Source: an uncultured Prevotellaceae bacterium (GTDB lineage: Bacteria; Bacteroidota; Bacteroidia; Bacteroidales; Bacteroidaceae). From it: DNA of 64,000 nucleotides. The stretch covers positions 1-64,000 of the forward strand of contig ONNV01000006.1 of NCBI GenBank assembly GCA_900319225.1, given 5' to 3'. Below the pieces are notes generated by a model that was not told the DNA's origin, did no database searches, and saw nothing but the letters and a program-made list of their open reading frames with translations. The translations under genes were made by a program, and so were the position numbers. Below, one piece after another: positions 1 through 9,542 of this stretch (positions are counted from its first letter, which is position 1; every line of letters begins with the position of its first letter).

Positions 1-1
1 A

Positions 2-133
<132 letters not shown>

Positions 134-162
134 AGAAAAGAGTATCATGTAGATAAGGGGTT

Positions 163-196
163 AATTGTTAAAATGACAAGAAAATCACTAACTTTG
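163..196 (+). promoter_or_regulatory. Bacteroidota-type promoter of nadE
   Basis: A -7 box TAACTTTG lies at 189-196, matching TAnnTTTG. An ATTG -33 element lies at 164-167, 21 bases upstream. Transcription would begin near 203, giving a short leader before the ATG at 217. Confidence 0.6.
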
Positions 197-216
197 TCAC
201 CTCAAACTGCTGCATT

Positions 217-2145
217 ATGAAACAATTCGGACTGATTCGTGTGGCGGCTGCAATGCCGCGTGTTCACGTTGCTGACCCAGAGTCCAACGCCCGCCTTATA
301 CTGGAACTCCTTAAGGAGATGGCGCCTGCGCGCCCGTCAATCGTGGTGTTCCCTGAGCTTAGCGTGACCGGTTACACCTGCGCTGACCTGTTTGGGCAGA
401 ACCGTCTGCTGGACGATGCCGAGAAAGCTGTAGAGACCATACTGGCCGCGAGCAAGGATATAGAGCCGATGATTGTGATTGGCGCCCCCGTTCGCCACTC
501 AGGCAGGCTTTTCAACTGTGCAGTAGCCATACGTCACGGCCGGATTCTGGGAATAGTACCCAAGACCTACCTGGCCGGCAACAATGAATTCTATGAACCC
601 CGTTGGTTTGAATCGGCCCGTGTACTGCCGTCAGCCGGTGTTCGTATCCGTTATGCAGGACAGGATGATATCCTTCTTGGTACCAGCCAGCTGTTCCGCG
701 TAGGCAAGGCACTTGCAGCCATAGAGCTGTGCCAGGACCTCTGGGTTCCTGTACCGCCCTGCACACAGGCAGCCCTGTCAGGAGCACAGATCATACTCAA
801 CCTGTCGGCCAGCAATGATTATCTTTTCAAGCATGAGTACCGAAGGGAGCTGGTTAGCGCCACCTCTTCACGTCTGTATGCAGCATATATCTATTCATCA
901 TGCGCCGAGGGTGAATCCACCCAGGACCTTGTTTGGTCAGGTGCATCACTCATCTGTGAGTCAGGCACCATGCTGGCCGAGGCTGAACGCTTTAAGCGCG
1001 GAAGCCGTTACATATCGGCCGATGTGGATGTGGAGCGTCTTGAGACCCTGCGTGCCAAGGAGCATACATTCAGGGTTGAAGGCCCCCTGCCCGCCTACAC
1101 CATACAGGAGGCAGGAGATACCGCACAGACAGATTTCCAGGCCAGTCTGAAGCGTTACGTGGAACCCTACCCGTTCGTTCCGCAGGGTGATCCTGAGGCA
1201 CTTGGCCTGCGCTGCCGTGAGATACTCTCTGCCCAGGTAGCCGGACTGGTAACCCGCCTGGAGCATATAGGCTGCAAGACTGCTGTGATTGGTGTATCGG
1301 GAGGACTTGACTCCACCCTGGCACTGCTGGTTACAGTACTTGCATTTGATACTCTGGGACTGCCACGTAAGGGAATAATAGGTATCACAATGCCGGGATT
1401 CGGCACCACACACCGCACCCATGACAACTCCGTAAACCTGATGCGTGAGCTGGGTATAACATCACGTGAGATATCAATCCTGCCGGCCGTACGCCAGCAC
1501 TTTACCGATATAGGCCAGGACGAGACAGTCCATGACCTCACCTATGAGAACAGCCAGGCACGTGAGCGCACCCAGCTGCTTATGGATTTAGCCTGCAAGG
1601 AGGGCGGTATCGTAATAGGTACGGGTGACCTCTCTGAACTTGCCCTTGGATGGTGCACATACAACGGTGACCACATGTCAATGTATGGTGTGAACGTGAG
1701 CGTTCCCAAGACTCTGGTACGCACGCTGGTAAGCTGGGCTGCCGGCAATAAATTCGGCAATGAGAACACAATCCACAATATCCTGCTTGACATAGTTGAC
1801 ACCCCCATCAGCCCAGAGCTGCTCCCGGCTGATAAGGACGGCAACATAGCCCAGAAGACCGAGGATACCGTAGGTCCCTATGAGCTGCATGATTTCTTCC
1901 TCTATCATTTCTTCCGTTTTGGAGCCGGACCTGACAAGCTGCGGTTCCTGGCAGGCAAGGCATTTGCCGGCAAGTTTGATGACGCCACCATCAGCAAGTG
2001 GCTGGAGGTATTCATGAAACGCTTTTTCAGGCAGCAGTTCAAACGCTCATGTCTGCCCGACGGCCCCAAGGTAGGTAGCGTATCACTCTCACCCAGAGGT
2101 GACTGGCGCATGCCGTCAGATCTGGAGACCTTCTTTAAGCTTTAA
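217..2145 (+). CDS. nadE: glutamine-dependent NAD+ synthetase
   Basis: Catalyses the last step of NAD+ synthesis: ATP-dependent amidation of nicotinic acid adenine dinucleotide, with ammonia from glutamine, in the cytosol. The 642-residue protein has the two domains of the long form. The N-terminal nitrilase-type glutaminase (about 1-290) shows the catalytic triad Glu47 (FPELS), Lys116 (PKTYL) and Cys172 (ELCQDLW). The C-terminal synthetase has the ATP pyrophosphatase P-loop SGGLDS at 361-366 and the GTGDLSELALGW segment. Length and domain order match the family. It has its own promoter. Its stop codon is only 9 bases from the stop of the convergent fimbrial operon, with no terminator visible between them. 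Confidence 0.97.
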   Translation: MKQFGLIRVAAAMPRVHVADPESNARLILELLKEMAPARPSIVVFPELSVTGYTCADLFGQNRLLDDAEKAVETILAASKDIEPMIVIGAPVRHSGRLFNCAVAIRHGRILGIVPKTYLAGNNEFYEPRWFESARVLPSAGVRIRYAGQDDILLGTSQLFRVGKALAAIELCQDLWVPVPPCTQAALSGAQIILNLSASNDYLFKHEYRRELVSATSSRLYAAYIYSSCAEGESTQDLVWSGASLICESGTMLAEAERFKRGSRYISADVDVERLETLRAKEHTFRVEGPLPAYTIQEAGDTAQTDFQASLKRYVEPYPFVPQGDPEALGLRCREILSAQVAGLVTRLEHIGCKTAVIGVSGGLDSTLALLVTVLAFDTLGLPRKGIIGITMPGFGTTHRTHDNSVNLMRELGITSREISILPAVRQHFTDIGQDETVHDLTYENSQARERTQLLMDLACKEGGIVIGTGDLSELALGWCTYNGDHMSMYGVNVSVPKTLVRTLVSWAAGNKFGNENTIHNILLDIVDTPISPELLPADKDGNIAQKTEDTVGPYELHDFFLYHFFRFGAGPDKLRFLAGKAFAGKFDDATISKWLEVFMKRFFRQQFKRSCLPDGPKVGSVSLSPRGDWRMPSDLETFFKL

Positions 2146-2154
2146 GCTGTAGGA

Positions 2155-4119
2155 TTACTCTGCAACCGGATAATTTGCGGTTGAGTGTACGAACCTGAAC
2201 TGGGTTACGCCCGTATGGTCTGCGTACCAGCTGTCCAGTGCCGTGTTCAGGGACTCGCAGAATGACTCCTGCTGTATCTCATAAAGGGATGCAGGTGCGG
2301 GGCAGCTCACGGTGCCGCTGCCTGTGGCAGCAATGCTGAATGCAGTTCCACCAACCACATCACCGGCCTGATAGCAGCCTATGATGTTACCTGTATTGGA
2401 ACCCACCAGACCTGCCGTTCCTGTGGTGACGCCTACATGGCTGCAGGCATAGATCACGCCGCTGTTGGATCCGGCAATGGCGCCGCCGCTCACGGTAACG
2501 TCATCAACTATACGGCATCCGCCTATCATACCGGCATTGCTTTCTGCAAGCGCTCCGCCGCCGGTTATGGTACCGATGGTGGTTATCTGGACCTGTTTCA
2601 CGTAAGCGTCCTCTCCCAGTTTGGCAAACAGAGGCTTGCCGCACAGACGGTTCACAAAACGGTTTCCGCCCAGATAGGTGCCCTGGAACGGATGGGTGTC
2701 ATCACCGATTCCTATCCAGTTTACGGGGCTCACATTTGATTCCGCATCCTCAACGTTTGTCTTGTTTATGCCGGACTGCATGGTGATATCGGCATCCTGC
2801 TTAACATATCGGCCTACAAAAGAGAAACCGGCAGCCACCTCCTTGGCAAAAGAGAGCATCTGCAAAGACGATGCTATACGGTACGGATGTTCAATGCTGC
2901 CGTCATTCCCGTAGATATCAAGGATCCTGTCACCGTCACGGTAGAGCCAAGTGGCGTCATCGGCCGTAGCGGCAGCCATGTCATGGGTGGTCACGGGACT
3001 TGTTATGTCCATAAAGGTGGATTTCTTGCGCAGCTCACCCAGGTCTGGTGTGGAGACATAATTCCAGTCATTGTACTCCACTCCCATGAACATCTGCTCA
3101 TCCTTATGGTTAAGGGATATGTTCAGGGTGGTACACATACCGGACTGGAAGTTCACGGTCTTGGTAAAAGTACCGGAATAGGTCTTGACCAGCGGTGTTC
3201 CGGTAGGATCCATCGGGTCCGGATAGGTCACGGTAAATGAGAATCCCAGAGGCTCGTCATTGCCGTTTATAGAATGGAAAAGCTCATCCTGAGGTGTGGT
3301 AAGTGCATAAAAGGTAAAGGTCTTGCTCTGTGCCGTACCCTCGCCCTGGGGTTTGAGGCACCACATCAGGATATCCTTCTTTACCTGCTGCTCATTATCC
3401 AGGTCCAGCACCTTGAGTTTACGGCTGTCACCGCCCCATGTAAACAGGGCCGGCTGTGCCTTAAGTACCATGTCCGATACGCTCACCTTGGTATCCACTG
3501 CACTTGAGCTGGCCGCAAAGTTCTTGATGTTTACCACCACGCACACATTGCTCAGGGCATGATTGAAAGTGACCTTGGTTGAAAGGCCTCCGGTCTCGGC
3601 AACCGTAGCGGTATTATAGTTAAGCAGCAGGTCATGGGGCTTGATTGCCTCATTACCCGCAGTAAAATCCAGCTCCTGTACACCATAGCCAAGCTCTCCA
3701 GCGTATGTGCCGTCCATGTTGTCTGTCAAGTGGTAATCACTTGACGGCAGGCTGTAACCTATGAATGTGTGGGGTGATACGCCATCGGTCCAATATATTT
3801 TCTCGGGCAGATTGCCATCGGTACGCTCCCAGCTCTTACCCTCATAATAATAGTAGCGGATATTGCCGTAGGTAAAGGCCTCCAGGGGCTTGGAGGTACG
3901 TTTTATTGTGGTGAATACTATCCTGTCATCGGCTGCGAATAGGGAACGTCCCACCTGCACCGCGCTCTCGTTAGCAGCACGGGTAACGCCACTGTTCACG
4001 TCAATCACGGCCTCTATTCCCTTTATCTCAAAATCATCGGCAGTAAAGAGTTTCTCCCTGCTGCAAGCGGTAAGCAGCACGGTAACGCCAAGTATATAGA
4101 GTATCTTATATGCTTTCAT
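2155..4119 (-). CDS. fimbrillin-family lipoprotein with GLUG-like C-terminal repeats
   Basis: Last gene of the 13-gene fimbrial operon, 6 bases after its upstream neighbour. The 654-residue product has a lipoprotein signal (LLTAC, Cys19) and a fimbrillin/Mfa-like module over about 1-370. That module contains the VTRA site (Arg47), the F-H-A-L-S-N-V strand typical of the family and a W-N-Y-V segment. Residues about 400-620 form a second region: a PYRIASSLQMLSFA opening as in GLUG adhesins, then short Gly-rich units such as GGAIAGSNSG and AGLVGSNTGN. This suggests a surface-exposed accessory or tip subunit anchored or assembled at the outer membrane. The family call is firm; tip location is inferred from position and the repeat extension. 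Confidence 0.8.
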   Translation of the reverse strand: MKAYKILYILGVTVLLTACSREKLFTADDFEIKGIEAVIDVNSGVTRAANESAVQVGRSLFAADDRIVFTTIKRTSKPLEAFTYGNIRYYYYEGKSWERTDGNLPEKIYWTDGVSPHTFIGYSLPSSDYHLTDNMDGTYAGELGYGVQELDFTAGNEAIKPHDLLLNYNTATVAETGGLSTKVTFNHALSNVCVVVNIKNFAASSSAVDTKVSVSDMVLKAQPALFTWGGDSRKLKVLDLDNEQQVKKDILMWCLKPQGEGTAQSKTFTFYALTTPQDELFHSINGNDEPLGFSFTVTYPDPMDPTGTPLVKTYSGTFTKTVNFQSGMCTTLNISLNHKDEQMFMGVEYNDWNYVSTPDLGELRKKSTFMDITSPVTTHDMAAATADDATWLYRDGDRILDIYGNDGSIEHPYRIASSLQMLSFAKEVAAGFSFVGRYVKQDADITMQSGINKTNVEDAESNVSPVNWIGIGDDTHPFQGTYLGGNRFVNRLCGKPLFAKLGEDAYVKQVQITTIGTITGGGALAESNAGMIGGCRIVDDVTVSGGAIAGSNSGVIYACSHVGVTTGTAGLVGSNTGNIIGCYQAGDVVGGTAFSIAATGSGTVSCPAPASLYEIQQESFCESLNTALDSWYADHTGVTQFRFVHSTANYPVAE

Positions 4120-4125
4120 ATCTTA

Positions 4126-5163
4126 TCATTTCACCTGCATTTCAATACGATACAGCTTACCCTGCTCAAACAGCGTCTGGCTGAGCTGCATGCTATAACG
4201 CATCTCTCCGTCACGGATCCAGAACGTGGCACCGGCATCAAGACTGCAGGGCGGCACGATGAGACGGTAGGTCTTATGGCCTGAATTGTAAGCCGTATAG
4301 GTTGCCGTTTGGGCAATCTCACTCAGGGGCTTGGTCTCACTCATGCGCAGCGCGTCATTCACCACTGCAACGCCAATCACACGGCCGTTCTGCTCCTTTG
4401 TGCAGGTATGCTTGTTTTTGTATCCGTAGGTGTTTGAGTTCACCTTGCTGCGGTCAGCGTAATAGTCACCCACAATCACCTCACACTGGTCAATATCGGG
4501 CATACCCTCAAGCGTGAGCACCGCATCGTCCGATATGCCTATGCCGTTCACGTCATCCACCGTAACAAGCAGGGCCGACATCACGTGATTGAAACTCAGG
4601 TGCACGTTATATGATCCCGTCTGCTGGATTGTCTGGGCCCACAGCAGGTCCGATGCCTTATAATCGGCCTCCTTGGTCTGGTTGGCATGGAACACGTTGC
4701 TGTACTGCTCCACGCGGGTTCCGCCGCCCGCAATGAATATCTGCTCCTCACTCCAGGTCTGCGCGGTATAGACGTATGGGGTCTGCTGGGCCTCATAGCG
4801 GTCATACACGTTGGGTGATGCCGACGGACTGTAATCACCGTTTATGTCATAACCGTCGGCCGATGTAAGGGTTGCCCATTCGCCTCCATTCCATTTAAGC
4901 AGCCAGAATCCGTCAAAACTATTTCCGTAGGTAGTTTCGCCGAACTCAGTATGTGATGAGAACGGGCATATGATCTTAAGTTTCATCTTGTCGCCATCCT
5001 CAAAGGCGTTTCCCTCAAAGCTGGCACGTGTGGTCACCTGCCCCTCAAAATCCTCTACCGATGTAGTGAATGAGAGGGTACCCGCCTCACGGGGAGCCTC
5101 ATCCTTAGAGCAGCTCACCGCCAGCGCGGCTATAACCGGTAGAAATATCCTGTAAATCTTCAT
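4126..5163 (-). CDS. fimbrillin-family lipoprotein, single module
   Basis: 345 residues with a lipobox (LAVSC, Cys18) and a TTRAS site at Arg46. Family hallmarks are the strand LSFNHVMSALLVTV in the middle and the closing segment LFEQGKLYRIEMQVK, which resembles the usual W-x-G-x-Y-x-Y end strand. It is the smallest fimbrillin of the cluster and has no extra repeat region. Spacing to both neighbours is under 10 bases, so it is surely co-transcribed. Its function as a structural or linking pilus subunit is inferred from family and context. Confidence 0.8.
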   Translation of the reverse strand: MKIYRIFLPVIAALAVSCSKDEAPREAGTLSFTTSVEDFEGQVTTRASFEGNAFEDGDKMKLKIICPFSSHTEFGETTYGNSFDGFWLLKWNGGEWATLTSADGYDINGDYSPSASPNVYDRYEAQQTPYVYTAQTWSEEQIFIAGGGTRVEQYSNVFHANQTKEADYKASDLLWAQTIQQTGSYNVHLSFNHVMSALLVTVDDVNGIGISDDAVLTLEGMPDIDQCEVIVGDYYADRSKVNSNTYGYKNKHTCTKEQNGRVIGVAVVNDALRMSETKPLSEIAQTATYTAYNSGHKTYRLIVPPCSLDAGATFWIRDGEMRYSMQLSQTLFEQGKLYRIEMQVK

Positions 5164-5172
5164 AGTGTCTCA

Positions 5173-7797
5173 TTAATTGTTCTGCAGGAGCGGGTTGCTG
5201 CTGTCATCCGTCACGGGAGCGCCTGTAACCAGCTCCGGGTAGAGATGCGTGTAACCTACGTCCGATGTCCGGTAGTGCATGTTGCAGGGGTATTTGGCAC
5301 CTGCGGCACTGCTGTTGTAACGTGATATGGCATAGTTCATGACCTTCCACGCGGCCAGTCCGTAAATCTCCTTCTTCATGTTTGCGCTCAGCGAGTTGTA
5401 ATCCACGTTAGAGCCCAGCAGATAGTCATTCTTGGCCTTGAGTATATGTGACTTGCTGCCGCGTATATACTGCTGCGGAGCGTAATCATCCTTGATGCTG
5501 CCCACGGCATTCGCACCAGGTGACTTCTCAGCATCGTAATAGTTGCACATGAATGTGCCCCACTCAATCCTGTTCTTTAACTGAGGTGCAAAGAACTCTG
5601 ACTTGGCACCTGCGCCATATGCACCAAGCAGTGCTCCGCTGCCCGACGGGATGCCTGCAGCCGCCTGCATGCAGCCCAGCATGGTAAGGTTATCGGCCTC
5701 ACCTACCAGCGCACCGCCGGCATTGCCTACATGTATGCATCCCACTACGTAGCTGGTACCGGTAAGTGAGCGTGCTATTGAGTTGCCGGTGCTGTTGCAC
5801 ATCATTGAGATTCCGGCTATGTAGCAGCCCCATCCCACAGTTCCGCTTGACTTGGCCGTATTGAGCAGGCTTACGTTGTGTGTGCTCTCTATAAGCAGGT
5901 TGGTTATGGCTCCGTCCATCACATTCTCAAACAGGTAACCGTTTATCATGTTCAGGTTGGTAAGCTTATGGCCGCAACCCTTAAAGTTTCCGCGGAACGG
6001 TTTGGAACTCACCTCTCCTATCCCGTGCAGCTGCCAGTCATAGAGGTCCAAATCACAGGTAAGGCTTACCTCATAGCGGTTACCAAAGTCAGTATCATAA
6101 AAGTCCATGGGGCCGGTCACGTAATCCTCTATCACATGAGCGGCCTGGGTTGATACGGTGGGATAGAAATGGGGATAGAATACATATCCCATCGCCTCGG
6201 CCTCCTCCATGGTAATCCGGAGGGGATCACCGTTTGCATCGGTCTCACCGTCCAGTATCCACCAGTAGGTCTCAAAACCGTCCTGGTCCTTGATATCATT
6301 ACCGACGTCATCCTTACGCACCTCACCGCGGGTAAGACCGCTCATACGTGTGGCGGCGGTTCCGTTTACCAGATTTATGAACGTGATGAACTGACGGCGG
6401 TCCTCAATGCTGAACTCAGGCAGGAAATCCTTATTCTCATACAGGGCCTTACGGGCAGCATCACGGTAAGCCCCTGTCCACCATGAGAAATCCAGGTTCT
6501 CACGGGTATGGGCCTCATCCACGGCATCGGCCGCTCCAAGATCCTGCTCGGTCCATGAGAAATCATCCGATGCGGTGATGGTAAGGTTGTCATAATGGTA
6601 GCCCACGCTGAACAGGTAGCTGTAACCTGCCTTAAGTGCAAGACCGTTTGGGAATGCCTGGTCACCGTTCTGCTTCTTTATGTCACTCAGGGCAAAGATA
6701 TGCCATGAGCCTTCAGTTCCCGGTGTGCCGGCCTTGTCACCGCCGTTCACGTCATAGAGCCACACCCTGAACCGGGTGCATGCGGGCAGCACCAGTTCAC
6801 GTCCGGCATTCGCGCTGCTCATGTCAAACGGTATGGACATCATATACAGGCGGCCGTCATTGCTGTTAAAGAGGGGGCGCTGCACATTCTCAGCTATCTG
6901 GGCATCGGTCAGGGTACCTATCTTGACTATTCCGTCACTTACGCCGTACTTTTCAAGGTTCTTGAAATCAGTCTCCGAGCCATTGTACAGGGCCTTTGTC
7001 ATAGCCGTAAGCTGGAACGTGGCATCATCCACTCCGGCCGGCATGCACATCTTCTCATAGACTGCCATCACCTGACGCAGTTCATCCTGAGCCTCCTCAT
7101 CACTTTTTTGTGTCTCCTCATCGTCATGGGCCCATGTATCGGCATTATCCTTGCGTTTGTAGTCATGCCAGTCAGTGCATATCACAGCACTGCCAAACTC
7201 ATTGCCCGCCTTGCATACAAGCCCTATACGGCATGCGATATGACGCATCGTGAGCGGGATATTGTATGTAGGACCCGATACCGTAACCCAGTCCGATACC
7301 GTAAAGTCAGGATAGAAACTCTCCTTGGTTCCGGCATCCAACCGGCCGGCCAGGTTGCTGCGTCCCCAGGCGCGGAAACGTACGGTCTTTCCGTTCTCCC
7401 AGGTGAGTGAATCAGCCGCAGTCTGGACCTGAGGGACAGATCCGGGATCATCGGACTTGAGCTTGCCGGGCATGGGCAGCCAGTCAGAGTTGAGTGACAC
7501 CTGTGTTCCGGCTGCATAATCCATCTTGAGATAGTATGTGCGGAATGCCTCGGCACCGGCATCAAACGTGCTGTTCAGGGCATACTGGCGGAATATGCGC
7601 ATCTGGTCACCTTCATTGAAGGATCCGTCATGACGGTAGGTGGCACGGGTAACGAACATATCGGCCATTGAGGCGTTGAAATTGACCCTATGTCCTATTA
7701 GGTAAGAGTTCTCCCCTCCCGGACGGTCAAGTTCATAGCCTGAGCAGGCGGTCAGCACTGCAGCTAAAAACAGATATATGATTGTTCTGGTTTTCAT
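5173..7797 (-). CDS. large fimbrillin-family lipoprotein with repeat-type C-terminal half
   Basis: 874 residues. Signal peptide with lipobox LTAC (Cys18), FVTRA site at Arg51, and a fimbrillin-like module in roughly the first 420 residues, ending with LKAGYSYLFSVGYHYDNLTI and SWTEQDLG. From about 460 there is a second region, rich in Gly, Asn and hydrophobic residues, with an FRGNFKGCGHKLTNLNMI stretch followed by GNAGGALVGEADNLTMLGCM. This pattern is seen in GLUG/beta-helix adhesins. Several cysteines in this part are unusual for the cluster. Interpreted as an accessory or adhesive subunit; no ligand can be proposed. Confidence 0.72.
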   Translation of the reverse strand: MKTRTIIYLFLAAVLTACSGYELDRPGGENSYLIGHRVNFNASMADMFVTRATYRHDGSFNEGDQMRIFRQYALNSTFDAGAEAFRTYYLKMDYAAGTQVSLNSDWLPMPGKLKSDDPGSVPQVQTAADSLTWENGKTVRFRAWGRSNLAGRLDAGTKESFYPDFTVSDWVTVSGPTYNIPLTMRHIACRIGLVCKAGNEFGSAVICTDWHDYKRKDNADTWAHDDEETQKSDEEAQDELRQVMAVYEKMCMPAGVDDATFQLTAMTKALYNGSETDFKNLEKYGVSDGIVKIGTLTDAQIAENVQRPLFNSNDGRLYMMSIPFDMSSANAGRELVLPACTRFRVWLYDVNGGDKAGTPGTEGSWHIFALSDIKKQNGDQAFPNGLALKAGYSYLFSVGYHYDNLTITASDDFSWTEQDLGAADAVDEAHTRENLDFSWWTGAYRDAARKALYENKDFLPEFSIEDRRQFITFINLVNGTAATRMSGLTRGEVRKDDVGNDIKDQDGFETYWWILDGETDANGDPLRITMEEAEAMGYVFYPHFYPTVSTQAAHVIEDYVTGPMDFYDTDFGNRYEVSLTCDLDLYDWQLHGIGEVSSKPFRGNFKGCGHKLTNLNMINGYLFENVMDGAITNLLIESTHNVSLLNTAKSSGTVGWGCYIAGISMMCNSTGNSIARSLTGTSYVVGCIHVGNAGGALVGEADNLTMLGCMQAAAGIPSGSGALLGAYGAGAKSEFFAPQLKNRIEWGTFMCNYYDAEKSPGANAVGSIKDDYAPQQYIRGSKSHILKAKNDYLLGSNVDYNSLSANMKKEIYGLAAWKVMNYAISRYNSSAAGAKYPCNMHYRTSDVGYTHLYPELVTGAPVTDDSSNPLLQNN

Positions 7798-7808
7798 CTC
7801 TCTAACCT

Positions 7809-9542
7809 TTAATACTCAGGGATGGACGGTTTTGAGTCCTGTATGCGGACCGTACCGTTCCAGCAGTTGCTTACATTACCTGTTATCACGGCACCCTCCT
7901 TGTAAAGCGATCCTCCTGTTACCTTTACGTTCACGGTCTCGGCACGCCAGCCCTTGGTGGGTACCCAGATGTTGTTCTCCTTGTGGACGTTTGCCTCCCA
8001 CACGGCAGTCATATCACTCTCCTGGGGCGTATCATATGCTCCGTCCAATCCTGCAAAGAGCCAGTCGCGCTGCGCGGTCACACCGGTAAGGGTGATTGTA
8101 TGGTCCAGCGCATCCAGATGGCCCGTAAAGACAAAATCATCATCAAACTCATTCACATCAATGGTGATGTCATCCATAAGGATAAAGTAGTCACCGTGAT
8201 GGGCGCCCTCTGCGGTTGCCTCCTTAAGCATGGCAATAAACTTGGCATTGCTTACATACTGGGCCTCAGGTTCCTGGGTATCGGCATCATAGTAGTGACC
8301 ATCGGTAACACCTGTATTCAGGGTGCCGTTGGTATAGGCACGCTGCCAGCTGCCTCCGGCTACGGAGAGCCTGTGACCATTCTCATTATTCACGCCGTAA
8401 TAGGCGTCATTATATGAGCTTTCTGTCCACAAGCGTGAGCCTGCGCTCTTGTAGTCAACCCTCTCAGGAGTTACACGCAGGTAAACCACCGTCTCGTCAT
8501 TGGCGTCAAGGTCAAAACTGAACTGTTTCTCATACTCCAGGTCATTGTCCAGGGTAAGCTCAAAATCAATCCTGTTATCCTGCGTATGGGTTATGACCGT
8601 CTCGTCATACATGGCATAATCAGCCACTGTATATGTGGGGCGCACGATGATGTCATAGCAGGGAACCTTGCCGTAATCAGTGCATGTGTAGCTGCCGGCA
8701 GAGCCCTTGGCGGTATAATCGGCATCAGCCGCCTGCCAGTCGGCATCAGTGGGGAATATCAGCTTGCCGCTTGACTTGCTCTTGTAGAGTCTTACGGTCT
8801 CCTCTCCCAGGAAATGGGGCACTGCCTTACGTTCCTCCTTCCAGACGGGCTCTCCGTCGGCCGATACATAATCCAGCGTCTTTACATTACAGAATCGCAA
8901 CATGGTAGCATCGGCATCATAGTTCTGCGCATCATAACCCTTAAGTTTGGCACCCATACTCTGGTCTATCAGCACATAGGCAACCACACGGGCCAGACGG
9001 TGCTGGAGCGGAATGGTGATAAGACCTACGGTTGCCTGGATATCGGCCTTGGGGGGTATGGCGGTATAGTGAAGCAGGTCAGTGTACTCCTGATGAGCCT
9101 TTTGCTCCCTGAGTCCGTCAGGGATGTAGACGCCCTGGAACCTGTGGGCACCGTTACCCAGCCATTTGGCAGGCACAGCGGTCAGGTTATCATCAGAGTC
9201 ATATGCCTTAAGGCTGTAGACCGTAACTCCACCGTCCGATGTCACCACATTGCCATCACCGTCTACCTCCAGTTTGAGACGGGCCTTGCGGCTCTCTGTC
9301 TTGGTGCTGTAGCTTATGTCCATTCCATGGGTCAGACCCTCCTTGAGCCACGGCAAAGTCTCGGCCGCTTGGGCCCCGGACTCTGCAGATGCCTTGGTTG
9401 TCATAACCCCGGTGCTCACGCTACCCACACGGATGATATCGGCATCATCCGTAACAGGATCCATTCCGTCAACAGAACGGCATGCGGCCAGCAGCATGAT
9501 GCAGCCTATGGTTACGATATATCTTTCAATCATCTTCATCAT
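7809..9542 (-). CDS. fimbrillin-like lipoprotein
   Basis: 577 residues. The lipobox is LLAAC (Cys21). The processing-type site is TTKAS, with Lys50 in place of Arg. The N-terminal part has the fimbrillin pattern, with IPLQHRLARVVAYVLI as the central conserved strand, while residues about 420-560 contain a short segment of the kind that opens GLUG/beta-helix regions (FTGHLDALDHTITLTGV). The ATG overlaps the TGA of the upstream gene by one base, implying translational coupling. Met2 and Met4 are alternative starts. It is more divergent than its neighbours, so the family call rests partly on context. Confidence 0.68.
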   Translation of the reverse strand: MMKMIERYIVTIGCIMLLAACRSVDGMDPVTDDADIIRVGSVSTGVMTTKASAESGAQAAETLPWLKEGLTHGMDISYSTKTESRKARLKLEVDGDGNVVTSDGGVTVYSLKAYDSDDNLTAVPAKWLGNGAHRFQGVYIPDGLREQKAHQEYTDLLHYTAIPPKADIQATVGLITIPLQHRLARVVAYVLIDQSMGAKLKGYDAQNYDADATMLRFCNVKTLDYVSADGEPVWKEERKAVPHFLGEETVRLYKSKSSGKLIFPTDADWQAADADYTAKGSAGSYTCTDYGKVPCYDIIVRPTYTVADYAMYDETVITHTQDNRIDFELTLDNDLEYEKQFSFDLDANDETVVYLRVTPERVDYKSAGSRLWTESSYNDAYYGVNNENGHRLSVAGGSWQRAYTNGTLNTGVTDGHYYDADTQEPEAQYVSNAKFIAMLKEATAEGAHHGDYFILMDDITIDVNEFDDDFVFTGHLDALDHTITLTGVTAQRDWLFAGLDGAYDTPQESDMTAVWEANVHKENNIWVPTKGWRAETVNVKVTGGSLYKEGAVITGNVSNCWNGTVRIQDSKPSIPEY

